A DNA stretch of 64,000 bases. Source: Cladosporium sp. IMV 00045 (Eukaryota; Ascomycota; Dothideomycetes; Cladosporiales; Cladosporiaceae). The position numbers and the translations under genes were made by a program. Below are positions 33,889-44,921 of this stretch, piece after piece. Location of the stretch: assembly GCA_001931905.2 (NCBI GenBank), contig MSJI02000517.1, forward strand, positions 1-64,000, written 5' to 3'. Numbering within the stretch: position 1 is the first letter of the stretch; each line of letters starts with the position of its first letter. The notes under the pieces were generated by a model that did no database searches, was not told the origin of the DNA, and saw nothing but the letters and a program-made list of their open reading frames with translations.

Positions 33889-35043
33889 ATGGTCGAAACA
33901 ATACAGCCCAACCTGCTGGCAGTCGTCGTCACTTTTCCGGTGTTGAGCACGATCTTTGTCGCTCTGCGTGCTGGATTTCGTTTGTATACATACCAGTTCA
34001 AGACAGGTGCGATATGATTCTATATTCGATGTCAATCAGAGGCTGATACTCTAGCAGACGATGCGTTATGTGTTTGCGCATGGGCGTTGGCGGTCGCAAA
34101 CGCTGGCGTTCTTTACAAGTACATCCAACTAACGCATGTTGGCTATCACGTCTGGGAGGTGCCGGAACAAACCTCAGAAGATCAAGTGCACAACAACAAG
34201 ATCAGCATGGTGCAACAGCTGCTATACAACCCGATTCTTAGCCTCGTGAAGGCTTCGATCATGGTGTTCCTGTTCAGGCTGGGCGATCGAAGAAAGATCA
34301 TTCGCTGGTCGTTGATCGGCTTATTCCTCTTCAATCTGGGACACATGCTTGGAACATTCTTCGGCGCCCTCACTCAATGCCTACCAATCCACATGTACTG
34401 GAACCGATGGGACCCAGGTGAGACGACAGCATTCTCCTGCTTCGACGAATACGCCTTCTCAATGGCCACAGCAGCAATAGCCATCCTCACCGACGTTCTC
34501 ATTCTGCTGATCCCAATCTTCATGGTTTGGCCATTGAAGTTGAACAGGCGCAAGAAAATCGCCGTCGGCTCCGTCCTCTCCCTAGGCTGGATAGTCGTCA
34601 TAGTGGCCTGCGTTCGACTGAAATCCTTCTACGACTTGTGGAACAACACAGACGAAGACTTCACATGGTCAAACTCGCTCGGCGTCGTCATCTCCATCGT
34701 CGAAGTAAACATCGCCATCATTCTCTCCTGCGGCCCAGCGCTCAACGCCATCCTCACTCGCGTCGCTCCACGCATCCTCGGCTCGAAAAACGCGACTGGA
34801 CGGACCAATACATTCGCCTACAAGGATGGATACGATATGCCGTCGAGAACTCCCAAAAGGTTCGACATGCCGAGCTTGCCAAATTCACGCAACTCGGGGC
34901 GGCCTTACAGGGAGTTGGATGACGATCTTGGCGGCAGCCAGGATGAAATAATGAATAACGATAGTCTGGGAGCGAAGAGGGCGGATATTGTCGCGCGGAT
35001 GATTGACAATGATCAGAGAGGACAGGGGATGTACAGACAATAA
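33889..35043 (+). CDS. seven-helix membrane protein, fungal rhodopsin-domain (PTH11-related) type
   Basis: Two exons: 33889-34006 and 34055-35043, intron 34007-34054 (48 bp), 368 aa. The first exon gives MVETIQPNLLAVVVTFPVL, the first helix, and FRLYTYQFKT; the junction restores ADDALCVCAWALAVANA, the DDx start of helix 2 typical of this family. Further helices follow: ISMVQQLLYNPILSLVKASI with the conserved K-A-S, WSLIGLFLFNLGHMLGTFF, a short extracellular loop with Cys and WD, then ATAAIAILTDVLILLIPIFM and VLSLGWIVVIVACVRL, ending with IVEVNIAIILSCGPAL. The C-terminal 100 residues are hydrophilic, possibly cytosolic. The family contains orphan integral membrane proteins; a receptor role is suspected for some. 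Ligand and partner unknown. Confidence 0.9.
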
Positions 35044-35828
35044 GGCCCGGGGCTGACACAGTCTCCAACAGATTTCATATGTATTGTACGAATTGCTGCA
35101 ACAAGTCGATCGTTTGAAAAGGCAAAGCCCTATCAGTTGTAATGGCAAGTCACATTTTCCTAGGTGACTGACTTGAAAGCGAAGGTAGGGCTGGTTACAG
35201 GAAAGCTTACGCCCAACGTGTGAGGACGTCGCGCTAGTTCTGGCACTGACTCACATCAACCTCTTCAACTCAGGCTTGATTTGATTCGTTTGATGGCACA
35301 ACCTTATTTTCATCTTGATAATCATACATTATATACTGAGACTCCCTTTACTTGCATCAACATATCGAAAAGAGAGCCAGTGAGAAGGTACTAACTATCA
35401 GAAAATGAGTAGCCCAGTAAAAAGACTTATCCAGAAAGCAACAGTACAGAGAAACTCATGTCTCCGGGAAAAGACAGCAAGGTATGGTGAATGCCACACA
35501 GTAGCGACCATTCAAGGCCAAAGGAACTCTGCAAGCAATCCAGCAAACATAGGAAACGCCTTCATATGGAAACAAAAAAGGAAACAAGTGGAGAAGAGCA
35601 GGCAAGAATCTAAGGAACCAGGAAGAAAACACCTCAGATCAGCCTGGCCGAGTCGTCGAGATCAGTAAACCCGAATGTCGTCCTCATATCGACATCACAG
35701 TAGGCATTGGTCGAGTTCGACACGCCATCTTCTCGTCTTGCATAGTTGTGCCATGGGACTACCACTAGATTCAGGAAAGCACTGGTGTTTAGTACCTCAC
35801 ATCGTAGAGGTTTCCAGGCGGCTGCTAA
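35044..35828. other. convergent intergenic region
   Basis: 785 bp downstream of the rhodopsin-domain gene and downstream of the secreted repeat-protein relic. A rightward frame at 35405-35668 lacks any recognisable feature. Confidence 0.45.
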
Positions 35829-36482
35829 CTAACGGGAGCCTTTCTTCCTCCCCACGCGTTTGGATTTTGCCGCAGCCTCTTCTCGTGCTTTCTCGGCAGG
35901 AGTCTTCTTCTTCTTCTTTGACTGAGCACCGGAAGGACCTCCTAAAGAAGCTGGAAGATCATCCTCAACCACGATGGGATCATCCGAAGACTGGCCTTAC
36001 GGTGCAGAGTAGCTGTAGTAACGAGCTTGCTGCTCGGATAGCCCTTGAGGATAAGCAGTTTCAGTGCCTGGATGACCTTGCTGTGAACCGAATTGCTGAC
36101 CATGCTCGCCGTATGCTTGGCCTGTTTGGGGGGAAATCTGAGGATTTGTCCTCACTGAGCCAGCAAGACCTGGCTGATAGCCGCGCGATTGATACCCGCT
36201 ATATGCATCTCCACCTTGAGGAGGGTTTTGGAAGGATGTAGCTCCTGAGCCAGCAGGATTTGGCTGGAAGCCGAGCATGTGGCCATACTCGCCGTATCCT
36301 TGGTCATCATGAGGAGAATTTTGAGGGAATGTGGCTCCCGAGCCCACACCACCTGGCTGAGTGCCAGCCCTTTGGTCGTATCCGCCGAAAGTATGACTTT
36401 TTCGAATGGGCTCATAACTAAAGCCAGGTTCAATGTCAAACCGCTGATCGTAGCCCCCGAACGTCTGGCTTTTTTGAAATCC
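35829..36482 (-). pseudogene. in-frame continuation of the repeat protein beyond a premature stop
   Basis: Directly after the TAG at 36483-36485 the same frame stays readable for about 218 codons with one further stop, a TAA at 35997-35999, and ends at TAG 35829-35831. It continues the upstream Gln/Gly/Tyr repeats: SQTFGGYDQRF, SHTFGGYDQRA, GYGEYGHMLGFQPN, AYGEHGQQFGSQQGH. After the second stop it turns into an acidic and then Lys/Arg-rich tail (SSDDPIVVEDDLPASLGG, KKKKKTPAEKAREEAAAKSK, VGRKKGSR). No frameshift is needed anywhere. Both stops could come from Gln codons (CAG, CAA) by one C-to-T change. The alternative is a short 3n intron; the only tidy candidate over the first stop is 36 bp, too short for this genome. 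Confidence 0.7.
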
Positions 36483-38006
36483 CTAAATTTGTGCAGATAC
36501 GGGATCGGCATGGCCTTGTTGGGACCCGAGCTGCTGATAATAGTCACCAAACGTCAGGCTTCCCTGAGGTATGTTTTGAGGATCTGCAGCTCCCAATCCA
36601 GCGTAACCTGGCTGGTTGCCAAAGTGCTGACTTTGCCCATATGTCTGACTTCCTTGAGCCAAATTCGGAAAATATGCAGACATAGGATCAGTATAACTTT
36701 CATGAGAGCCCAACTGCTGACCGTGACCGCCGTATGTCTGGTCATGGGTCTGGGTATAGCCTTGGCAAGATGCAGGCATTGAAAGCAGCGTAAGGACGCC
36801 TTGTATCGAAGGGTCTGGGACGCCTTTAAGAGTTTCCGCGCGACTATTGGCATCCTCAAGGATCTTTTCGTGGATCTCTTGATAAAGCTTTTGATTTGGA
36901 CTAGTCAGCTTCCATCTGATGCCCAGGTGTTGACGATTATCTGTGCTGAAGATTTCAAGCGCCGTGGGCACTTTGATTGTGAAAATGTGACGCCATTGAT
37001 AAAGAAGCATAAAGAACCACCTCTGGCCGGAAGATCCAAGTACCGCCCACGCATCAGGGTCTGTTATGGGGATCGTGAGCGGATTCTGATTTGATGGTGG
37101 AAGTCTTCTCCAATCTGAGTCGTTTCGTTTGCGCATCAGAATAATCCAGCTGATTGTCTTGCAAGGATCGGTCACAGCTGTTAACAACGATCTCGCCTTT
37201 GCAAATGCGGCTTCCCGATCTGTCTCGGAGTCGGGGATCCCAGCTTGGTACGTCTTAAAAATGGCATGATTGTCTCGTTTCCACGATTGACTCAAGAGTC
37301 TCCACGCCAAGGCAAAGAACGTGCTCTCGAGGGTTCGCCACTCGCCAACAACTCTTTCGTCTTTCAAGGGCTGTTCAATCGTTGTCTCAAATCCTGCGAT
37401 AGGTGCTTGTTGAGGCAAATTGGTTGTCCGCATGATGGCACCATCCACACAGCTCACTATCCCTTGTGCCCTTTGATTTTGTTGCTTTCATTTCAATCAG
37501 CCTTGTTTGCTTCAATGGTGATGTCTTAAAATGGGACTGACTTTAGTGTTGACAAACAGGCTGACTGGTGAGAGTTGATTGACGACTAGCGGGCTCCAAT
37601 CCCGGAACGTAGACGCCATTACATCTTGGAACCTGGCCGTATGTTGCGCGATCGCTGCAATCCTGTCCTCACGATTGTGAGATTTAAATATAGGATTATA
37701 AGTTTCTGGCATTCGTGGTTCCACGAGATCGGGATGCTCACGTCTGCAAACACCTATGGCGTTATTATCCATCAGCAACATACCCAGAAGCCTCGCTCCA
37801 GCAAGTTTGGCGTCATCAAAGACGTTCAGTTCGTTGATCTGAGCAGTGGGCGGATTCATCCGCTTTTCGAGCTTCGAGAAGTAGGTGCCATTGGAAAATT
37901 GGCCATCCAGAGGCGGTGATGTTTCAGGCAGAGTCAATGGGAAACCGAGACAAGATGGAGATAGTGAGCACGCTATCAAGAGCGTGATAGCACTCAATTG
38001 TTTCAT
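36483..38006 (-). CDS. secreted protein with Gln/Gly/Tyr-rich tandem repeats, probably truncated
   Basis: Two exons: 37542-38006 and 36483-37484, intron 37485-37541 (57 bp, gtcagt...tgaaag), phase 0, 488 aa up to the first stop. A signal peptide MKQLSAITLLIACSLSPSCLG is followed by a KR site (SKLEKR) and a globular-looking region of roughly 330 residues that I do not recognise: it has VFDDAKLAGARLLGMLLMD, VGEWRTLESTFFALAWRLL, and WFFMLLYQWRHIFTIKVPTA. From about residue 390 imperfect repeats of about 30 residues begin (QTYGGHGQQLGSHESY, QTYGQSQHFGNQPGY, LTFGDYYQQLGSQQGH). The natural C-terminus appears to lie further downstream, beyond in-frame stops. A wall or effector-like secreted role is possible but unproven. 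Confidence 0.65.
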
Positions 38007-38899
38007 CGCGATCGGTAGGCGGTCGTAAATAGATGTGTAGTGGAATGTTGAGTGGAGAGAGAACTGTGGTGTCAGTGCCTTACATTTGCTCTAAAGAATG
38101 GAAACATGCTGGAGACATACCTACGTTGAGCTGGAACAGGAACTCAATCGACTCTTCCAGAAGGGACAAAGCAGTCGAAGAATCACTTCGACGTTCTGGC
38201 GACTTTCCTGATATTTCGGCAATGACCAGAGACGGTCGTCGCTTTGCTAAATCTAGTGGTGATTATTTTTCTTTTACTCGTGCCAGCAAGATTTGCGAAC
38301 TAAGAAATGCACCAGATTATGAACTTGTTCCTCGGAATAGGATCTTCATACAGAAAAGGCTTAAGCCCGGTTTTTGCATTCCTTGTTGCTAAATCTGGAG
38401 ACTCTTGCTCACAACGTCAATTTCCAGCTCGATGGACTCGCAAATAGACAATTCCGGCGACACATCCTCAAAAAACACGTTCGTTCGTGAGCAGAAGGAA
38501 TACCCAGGTTCATTGTAGGCTTGTATGCAGATAACGTGGAGCCCCATATTTTCCGGCTTAATCATCACTCAACAGACGGATGGTTAAGGTCAGCCAGTAT
38601 CTTGACTAAGCACGCTCCCAGCCAAATGGTATAGCCGCGTGCTTTTAGCTTGAACTTTATTGCTTCACATCTCAGTCCTATCAAAGCAAAGGCCTTTGGT
38701 AATGACCATGCTCGTGTCTTGGAAGAATGCGCGCCCCCGTATCTTTGCTCGTTCGTCGCATCGCAACCAACAGACAACACCGCAACCACATTCTCGACTG
38801 CCCGCACAATCACAGTTGTATCATCGGCATCGATCGCCTCCTTCATCTTAACCCTTCGACAACATCCTCGAAATTTGTTCATCGACCCGAGCAGTAGCC
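38007..38899. other. divergent intergenic region
   Basis: 893 bp between the repeat-protein start and the orphan 216-aa gene. A rightward 119-codon frame at 38033-38392 and overlapping leftward frames lack recognisable features. Confidence 0.4.
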
Positions 38900-39647
38900 A
38901 TGGCTTCTTGTGTCAACGTCAACCTTCTGAATGCGCCAGTGTAAGTATTCCGAGCAAAGCTCCCCGAACGATCCAGCGACTTGTGCATAAAGTCGTCAAC
39001 CTCTGTCGAATCAACACAGTGCTAACAACTTGAGTAGATTCGCGCCCACCGTCATCGGAAGGATGCCAGCCAAAAATTTCGTGACGAGGTTTGCCGAGCA
39101 ACAGCGCGTCCATGTATACTGGCCAGAGCCGTTGGAGCAGGGGTTTATGGGAAAAGGCACCATCCAATCGCCCCAGTCGCCACAGCATAACATCAACGGC
39201 GACAGGCATGGCAGCTTGAGGCGTCCATCTCCTCGCAAGCCATGGGATAAGGCGCGCTTAGCTCTTTGCCGCTACATTCTCAAGAAATACTGGAACAACA
39301 AGAACCGCCGGCTGCCTCCGATGCCTGGTGTTGCCATCCGCCCCTACGCGCCGTTTGGCTGTAGGAACGCGGGCGACGTGCCTGTTGCTCACCAAAAAGT
39401 GTGGTCGCATCACACCATCCAACGGGACTGGCCTCACAGGGTTGCGTTCGATCGTCGCGTCGGCCTCAAAGGCATGTCTAAACAAGACTCGGACGAGTGG
39501 TTCAGCAAGCTCGACCCTATGACACAAAAGTTGTGTGGCGTGCGTGGCGTCTGGTTGTTGGGCAGTGGACGGTGGCAGAGGGATGTTCGCAATCCGTCGA
39601 GGATCTTCCGAAAGGAGTCGTTGCTGAGGCATGAGTGGAAGCCTTGA
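38900..39647 (+). CDS. orphan hypothetical protein, 216 aa
   Basis: Two exons: 38900-38940 and 39038-39647, intron 38941-39037 (97 bp, gtaagt...gctaacaacttgagtag), joining MASCVNVNLLNAPV to FAPTVIGRMPAKNF. The product is basic and rich in Arg, Lys, His and Trp, with repeated short tryptophan motifs (VYWPEPLEQGF, KVWSHHTIQRDWPHR). A helix-like stretch KARLALCRYILKKYWNNKN lies near the middle. No signal peptide or membrane helix is visible. I do not recognise a family. The canonical intron and coherent downstream frame support a real gene. Basic charge suggests nucleic-acid or organelle association, as inference only. Confidence 0.65.
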
Positions 39648-39898
39648 GATTTTGTGTCGATTTGAGTCTTGATTCGTCTTGTTTTGATCTTGGAGACTGT
39701 CTTTTACATCACTTTTGACAACGCCAGCTAAGGGCGGATAAGGGGAACACGTGAATACTGAATAGATGACTAATGTTTAATGTAATCAATCAAATAATCC
39801 ATAAATGTCTTCAGAACTCTCGCTTCTGAACCCGTAATGCATGTCGCTTCATCAATTCATCACCATCCACCAGCCCTTCCCCTTGCCCCTCACCATCG

Positions 39899-41031
39899 TC
39901 AGCTACCCTCCGTCACAGGAGCTTTGCCCTTGCCCTTACCCTTGCCCTTGCCCTTAGCAGAATTCTCCTTATTCCTCGGGACAACAGCCCAGTCTGACGA
40001 CTTCATCTTCGCACCACCCTTGGAATAAAGCGCCATGACGCGCGCAATATCGCCGGCCGAGATTTCCGCATCGGCCGCACGCTGACTACCGCCCTGCCAC
40101 ACAGGCTTGCCATCCTTCCTCGCGAGCACCCAAGTCTTGGGATCTTTCGGATCGGCGTCATCCGGAGTGTTGGCGTTGCTGTTGTAGATCATGATGCTGT
40201 CGTAGTCGAATTTGTAAGACCACACAAAGCCCTCCCATTGTTCTTTCTCAAGCTCATTGCGATGTCCGCCTTCGTCGCCTCGGACGAAGGGGAGGGCGGC
40301 AGGCAAGTAGTCGTCGGCGATCACGTCGTCGTCACACATGATGCGGAAGCGATCTTCGTCTTCCATGTCGACGGTGAAATGAGCCAGATGATCGGTTTGC
40401 GCCATTTCTTTCGCCTTTTTGTAGCCGATGAGATTTTCGCATCGGAAGTCGAGGTAGTCGTCGCGGTCTTGCCGCTGGTGTTCGTGCTGCAGGCCGATGG
40501 CATGCCCAAACTCGTGCATCATCGCTCGTACCGCCTGCGCTTCGGTGCCCTTTACATCGTCTGGGTCCAGGTGGCAGAAGTCAAGACGGTGACGCTGTGT
40601 GTTTTTGAGCGCGGGATCGTAGTTGTAGCCAGTGGATGCACTGTCAGTGGGACATTCTGGACCTCTGTTCCAATCAGGATTGTCATCCTTCGTCGCATCA
40701 CGAATGACGAGAGCGTCCACCCTTGTCTTCCCGTCTTCGCAAATTAGCTGCTTCTTGTTCTCCGGTGCGATGTCCAGGAGAGATTTTTCGAATGCAGGCT
40801 TCCATTTGATGATGGCGTGATCGACTACCTTTTCGAGATTCTTCTGAGACCGGGCGTCGGCGAAGCAGTAACGTACCGGATGTTTGTCGGTCCCAGCTAC
40901 CGGTGACCAAGGACGGAAGAGGCTTCGATTTGGTGTTCATCAATGGCTTCAACGCTGTACCAGCGCTTGTCCAAGGGTGAGGTGACACCTACACAGGCGA
41001 GGAGAGAAAGCAGCAATAGTGATGGTAGCAT
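39899..41031 (-). CDS. secreted astacin-like zinc metalloprotease with disturbed 5' frame
   Basis: The ATG at 41029-41031 begins a signal peptide (MLPSLLLLSLLACVGV) and a likely KR processing site (SPLDKR). The main frame carries FRPWSPVAGTDKHPVRYCFAD, then the zinc motif MMHEFGHAIGLQHEHQR, which is the astacin form HExxHxxGxxHExxR, and the Met-turn YDSIMIYNSN. It ends with a low-complexity GKGKGKGKGK tail. The two parts are in different frames. A 38-bp GT-AG intron (40923-40960) would join them and give 364 aa; alternatively one C has been lost near 40922, where an extra base would read HQIEA|LFRPWSP and give 377 aa. No other canonical intron restores the frame cleanly. Proteolytic function is likely if splicing works. 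Confidence 0.78.
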
Positions 41032-41412
41032 CGTGGAGTCTTGATTGCCTTGCGGATCTGTTTGTTGACTTCAATAAAGAGACTTCAGACCGCAGGGAAG
41101 AGTCAAGCCTTGCGCTCCCTTTTCATGTCTCATGGACTGGTGCTAGGGTATTCCAGAACCTGTCGTCGAGGGTTTCCAAAAACCACTGCGATTGGTCGAG
41201 AACCTTCGTAGATGATATAGAACAATGAAGACTAGTGCAGATCCAGATTCAATGTCGCAGGAAACCTTCATGTTGTTGTTGTGGTCGCCCCTTGACCCAG
41301 AGAAATCTTAGTCTTTAGCATTCTCCGGCACTCAAGCACATCCGAGGGGGTTCTCTTGCGTCGCACCCAGCTTTTTGCGGTTGTGCATGCCGGCGGAAAT
41401 TGTGTATCATCA
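41032..41412. other. spacer between two leftward genes
   Basis: 381 bp that holds the protease promoter and the 3' end of the MFS gene. No gene seen. Confidence 0.5.
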
Positions 41413-43311
41413 TCAGTCTCCCATTGCTTTCTCCATCTTTTGATCCATGACAACCCTCCAGCGAGTACCGAAAGTCTTCATGGCCCAGATGGTCACGCAG
41501 CCCCACGTAATACAGATCACTCCTAAGCCAGTGAAAAGCCAGCCATCTCCGATAGCTGCCATCAGCGGTTCGGCCACAATTGTCGCCACGCAAGAAAGCA
41601 CGTTACGCACGAAGTTGTTCAGCGCAATACCGTGAGAGGCTTTTCGAGGCATAAATTCTGTGAGCATGGTTGTCACCTAAGTTCCGTCAGCTTCGAGTTT
41701 ATTGTGTTCCACAGAACGAGTACGACTTACCAGGGCAAAGATCAGCATCGATCCGACGCCGAAGAAAAAGTTCGCCACCATGGGAGCGGCTGTATTCACG
41801 CCGTAGCGAGCCGTCCAGCCGTACATGATCAAACCAGATGGGTACATGAGGGCACCAACCCAGGCATTCTCTTTCATGCGGTCTTCGGGAATGAATTTAA
41901 GCCTCCCTCGCTCATCGTATCGGCCGGCTTTGCGAGCCTCACGATGCATGATATTGTCGACCCATCGGCCACCAAAGAGCGAGGCGAGGAAGTAACCCAT
42001 ACTATTGGGAATGTAGAGCAATCCGACGATGATGGTGCTGTAATTGTACGGGTCGGCCGCGAAAGCGCGCTGGACTGAGATGTTGAGCATGTAAAGTGAG
42101 CCGAAAGTGATGGAAGCGTAAGCGACGCTGAGAGCGACGGCGGGAAAGCGAAGGTAAAGAATGATGCGAAGCGGGTCGATGAAAGCGCGCCGGAGGACAG
42201 AGAGGTAAGTTTTGCTTTTGATCGCGACGGATTGTTTGGTAGTTGTTCGGGCCAGACCAGGTCGGGTGGCGTCGCTTGAGGGCTTCTCGTTGGTGTTCTC
42301 TTCTGCTTCCGCCTCTGCTTCCTGTATCAGAGGTTTTCGCGCACCTAGAGTTTCTGGGAGACAGAAGAGGATGAAAACAATAAGCAAGACTCCAAATATC
42401 GCCAGGGCCCACTGCGTGCTTCTCCAGCCCAACTCTTCAGCCAACACACCACCAAGGATTGGCGAAATTAGAGGGCCGCAAAGTGGACCAAGATAGAAGA
42501 TGCCCATCGCTCTGCCTCTCTCTTTGACCTCCCACACGTCGGCGATGGTGCCAGCTCCGACTGCTTGAACTGAGGCAGCAGCGCCGCCTGAAAGAAGTCG
42601 GAAAATGATGAACATGGCGATGTTCGTCGACACGGCCGAGAGGATGTTGAAGATCAGGAAGAGCACGAATGAACTGAGGTAGATCGTCCGCCGTCCGAGA
42701 GTCTCGCTGAAGCTGCTCCACCAGAGAGGGAATATACTCATACTGAGCATATACATTGCGACGCTCAAGTTCACAATTGTTGCTGTGGAGTTGAAGGTGG
42801 TGGTGATATCACCCAGAGCTGGCAGAATGATGGAAGAGCCCATTGGAGCCGCAGCCGCAGCAACAGCCACGACGAATGTGATCATCCATTTCTTCTTCCG
42901 GGTATAGTCGTGAGGCTCCGTGACTTCGGCGATGACAGCGAGGTTGGCGAAGAGTCCACGTCTTTCTCCACGCGGCACCACAACAGCCTCTTTTTGAACG
43001 GAGCGCGTCGAAGATTGTGCGCGGCTTCGACTCCGGTGCGGTGTTGCTACTTGGGCGTCGTGGCCTTCGTCTGAGACGGTCCTCTCAGAGTCGTGGGATT
43101 CTCTTGACTCTCCAGATTGTCCAGAGTTCGTGCGGCCCCGGCGGTGGGCTCCCCTTCCGTCCTTTGTATTCACATCGTCTGTATGGGCGCTTGGTCCGCC
43201 ATTCTTGTCAGGCTGTAATGAAGGGGTGCCTGCGGTGAAAGAGGCGTCTGAAGTCGTGGGCGAGATGTCGTGCAGCTCCTTTTCACGATCCTCGTGACCC
43301 TCTAGGGGCAT
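41413..43311 (-). CDS. MFS transporter, DHA1 (12-helix) family
   Basis: Two exons: 41731-43311 and 41413-41676, intron 41677-41730 (54 bp), phase 0 (FAL|VTTMLTEFMPRKAS), 614 aa. A long hydrophilic N-terminus of about 140 residues, rich in Ser, Arg and Asp, precedes the first helix (MITFVVAVAAAAAPMGSS). Motifs include ILPALGDITTTFNSTATIVN, FSETLGRRTIYLSSFVLFLI (motif A variant) and FRLLSGGAAASVQAVGAGTI. A central cytosolic loop with Glu/Ala-rich stretch separates the two halves. The last exon adds the final two helices (LFTGLGVICITWGCVTIWAM). The overall pattern is like fungal drug or polyamine exporters. Divergent from the thiol-methyltransferase-type gene. Confidence 0.92.
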
Positions 43312-44102
43312 CCTCGAGTGTTACAGCAAGAGGCTCGCAGTCCAGGTGCGATCCTTGATATATCTTGAAGTCCTTTTCCCCTCCCAAGACTAGTCTTATC
43401 ATATTATGTGGCGATTCAGATCACCTATTGAGCCCTTATCGCGTGCAGATGCCCCAAATCAATGCTCATGCGTACAAGAAGGTGCTGAATGAAAACTTGC
43501 AAAAACAAAATGCAAATAAAATGCACACAAAAGACCTACCGTCGAAGTCGGTAATGCGGCACCGAATATCATGCTGGTGAGCAGCACACGCACTCTCCAC
43601 ACGACAAGAGAGCCATCAAGACGCGATAGCTGTGCCGAGTTGCCGTGCCTCTTTTTCGCCAACCCAGAGACAAGCCCAGAGCACGCCAGGATCAATTCAC
43701 CGAAGCCGGCGTAAACCTCGGGTCTGATCTAATCTCCACGCCAGAAGCTTGAGCCGATAAGGTTTTGATGGCCAATGTTGTCCTCCTCCGCACAGCCATG
43801 TCCAGTGGGCATGTAGGGCAGGTATTTTGCGATCACCTGGTCTTTGATGGAAGTTCTGCCGTGTGGTCTGATCTGACAACCGTTACAAAAGACGTTGTCT
43901 TCGCGTGCAGTTCGACGATTCTCCACTTGCACAAGGTTGCCGTCTGCCGAAAGTGAAACGTTACTCAATCCGGCTGCCCCGGTCACGACCGCATCATACA
44001 ACCGTTTGAGTGATCGAGCCAACATCGTAGTAACATCACTTCTGAACACTGATGCTCACATAGGACACAGCCAAACATCCGGTCATTAATCTGCAAAACA
44101 AC
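43312..44102. promoter_or_regulatory. divergent region, DHA1 pump / TPMT-type methyltransferase
   Basis: 791 bp between divergent start codons. Small frames inside it lack features. Co-regulation of the pair is possible; no operator was identified. Confidence 0.4.
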
Positions 44103-44921
44103 ATGGACGACCGCGAGAAACTGCGCCAGCACTTCGCCAACCAGCCTGCAGAAGCCCACACAGGAAGATGGGATGCCATGTGGCAACAGAAAATCACACC
44201 CTGGGACCGCTCTGAACCGAACCCTGCCCTGATCGACGCTCTGTCCGAGAAAAGCGATATAATTCGCACGCCTGCGCAGGAAAGCAACAATACCCAACGC
44301 AAGAAAGCACTCGTACCCGGCTGCGGTCGCGGCTACGATGTTCTTCTCCTGGCCAGCCATGGCTACGACGCATACGGCGTCGATGTCTCAGAAACTGCAA
44401 TCCAGGCGTGCAACGCACTTGACAAGGAACAAGGCGACGACGCTGCGAAATACCCTGTCAACAACGCGACAACCGGACGAGGGTCGAGAAACTTCCTCCT
44501 CGCGGACTTCTTCAACGACGACCTGTCATCTCGCACAGGCCGTGAAAGCGGCTTTGATCTGATCTACGACTACACCTTCCTATGCGCCATCCCGCCCGAA
44601 CTTCGCCCCAAATGGTCGAAACGCATGAGCGAGCTGTTGGCGCCGGGAGGAAGTCTCATATGTCTTGAGTTTCCGCTGGCGAAATCTCCGAAAGCTGGTG
44701 GACCGCCGCATGGGCTTAGTAGTGAGCTTTATGTGCAGCTGTTTAGGCAGCCGGGAGAGGATGTTAAGTATGATGAGGATGGCCATGCTGTGGATGATGA
44801 AAGGAAGCTGGATGCTCGTCACGGTCTTGTGAGGGTCACTCATTGGCAGCCTGAGCGCACGCATCAAGTTGGGAAGGGGACGGACATGGTTTCGATCTGG
44901 AAGCATGCTGGGGATAACTAG
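44103..44921 (+). CDS. thiol/thiopurine methyltransferase-family SAM enzyme
   Basis: Intronless, 272 aa. The N-terminal WDAMWQQKITPWDRSEPNPAL is the signature opening of the TPMT-like family, where the Trp residues shape the SAM pocket. The SAM loop is ALVPGCGRGYDVLLLA, then YDAYGVDVSETAI (acidic residue after strand 2), NFLLADFFND and FDLIYDYTFLCAIPPELR, the family's post-motif II. Plant and fungal relatives methylate halides, bisulfide or thiols, and some fungal homologues protect against self-made thiol-containing metabolites or sulfide. The exact acceptor cannot be told. The gene is complete, with a short pyrimidine- and A-rich leader. Confidence 0.92.
   Translation: MDDREKLRQHFANQPAEAHTGRWDAMWQQKITPWDRSEPNPALIDALSEKSDIIRTPAQESNNTQRKKALVPGCGRGYDVLLLASHGYDAYGVDVSETAIQACNALDKEQGDDAAKYPVNNATTGRGSRNFLLADFFNDDLSSRTGRESGFDLIYDYTFLCAIPPELRPKWSKRMSELLAPGGSLICLEFPLAKSPKAGGPPHGLSSELYVQLFRQPGEDVKYDEDGHAVDDERKLDARHGLVRVTHWQPERTHQVGKGTDMVSIWKHAGDN

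Noticed and set aside
35675..36241. 188-codon rightward frame
   Set aside because: Antisense to the repeat region; regular repeats on the other strand create open frames.
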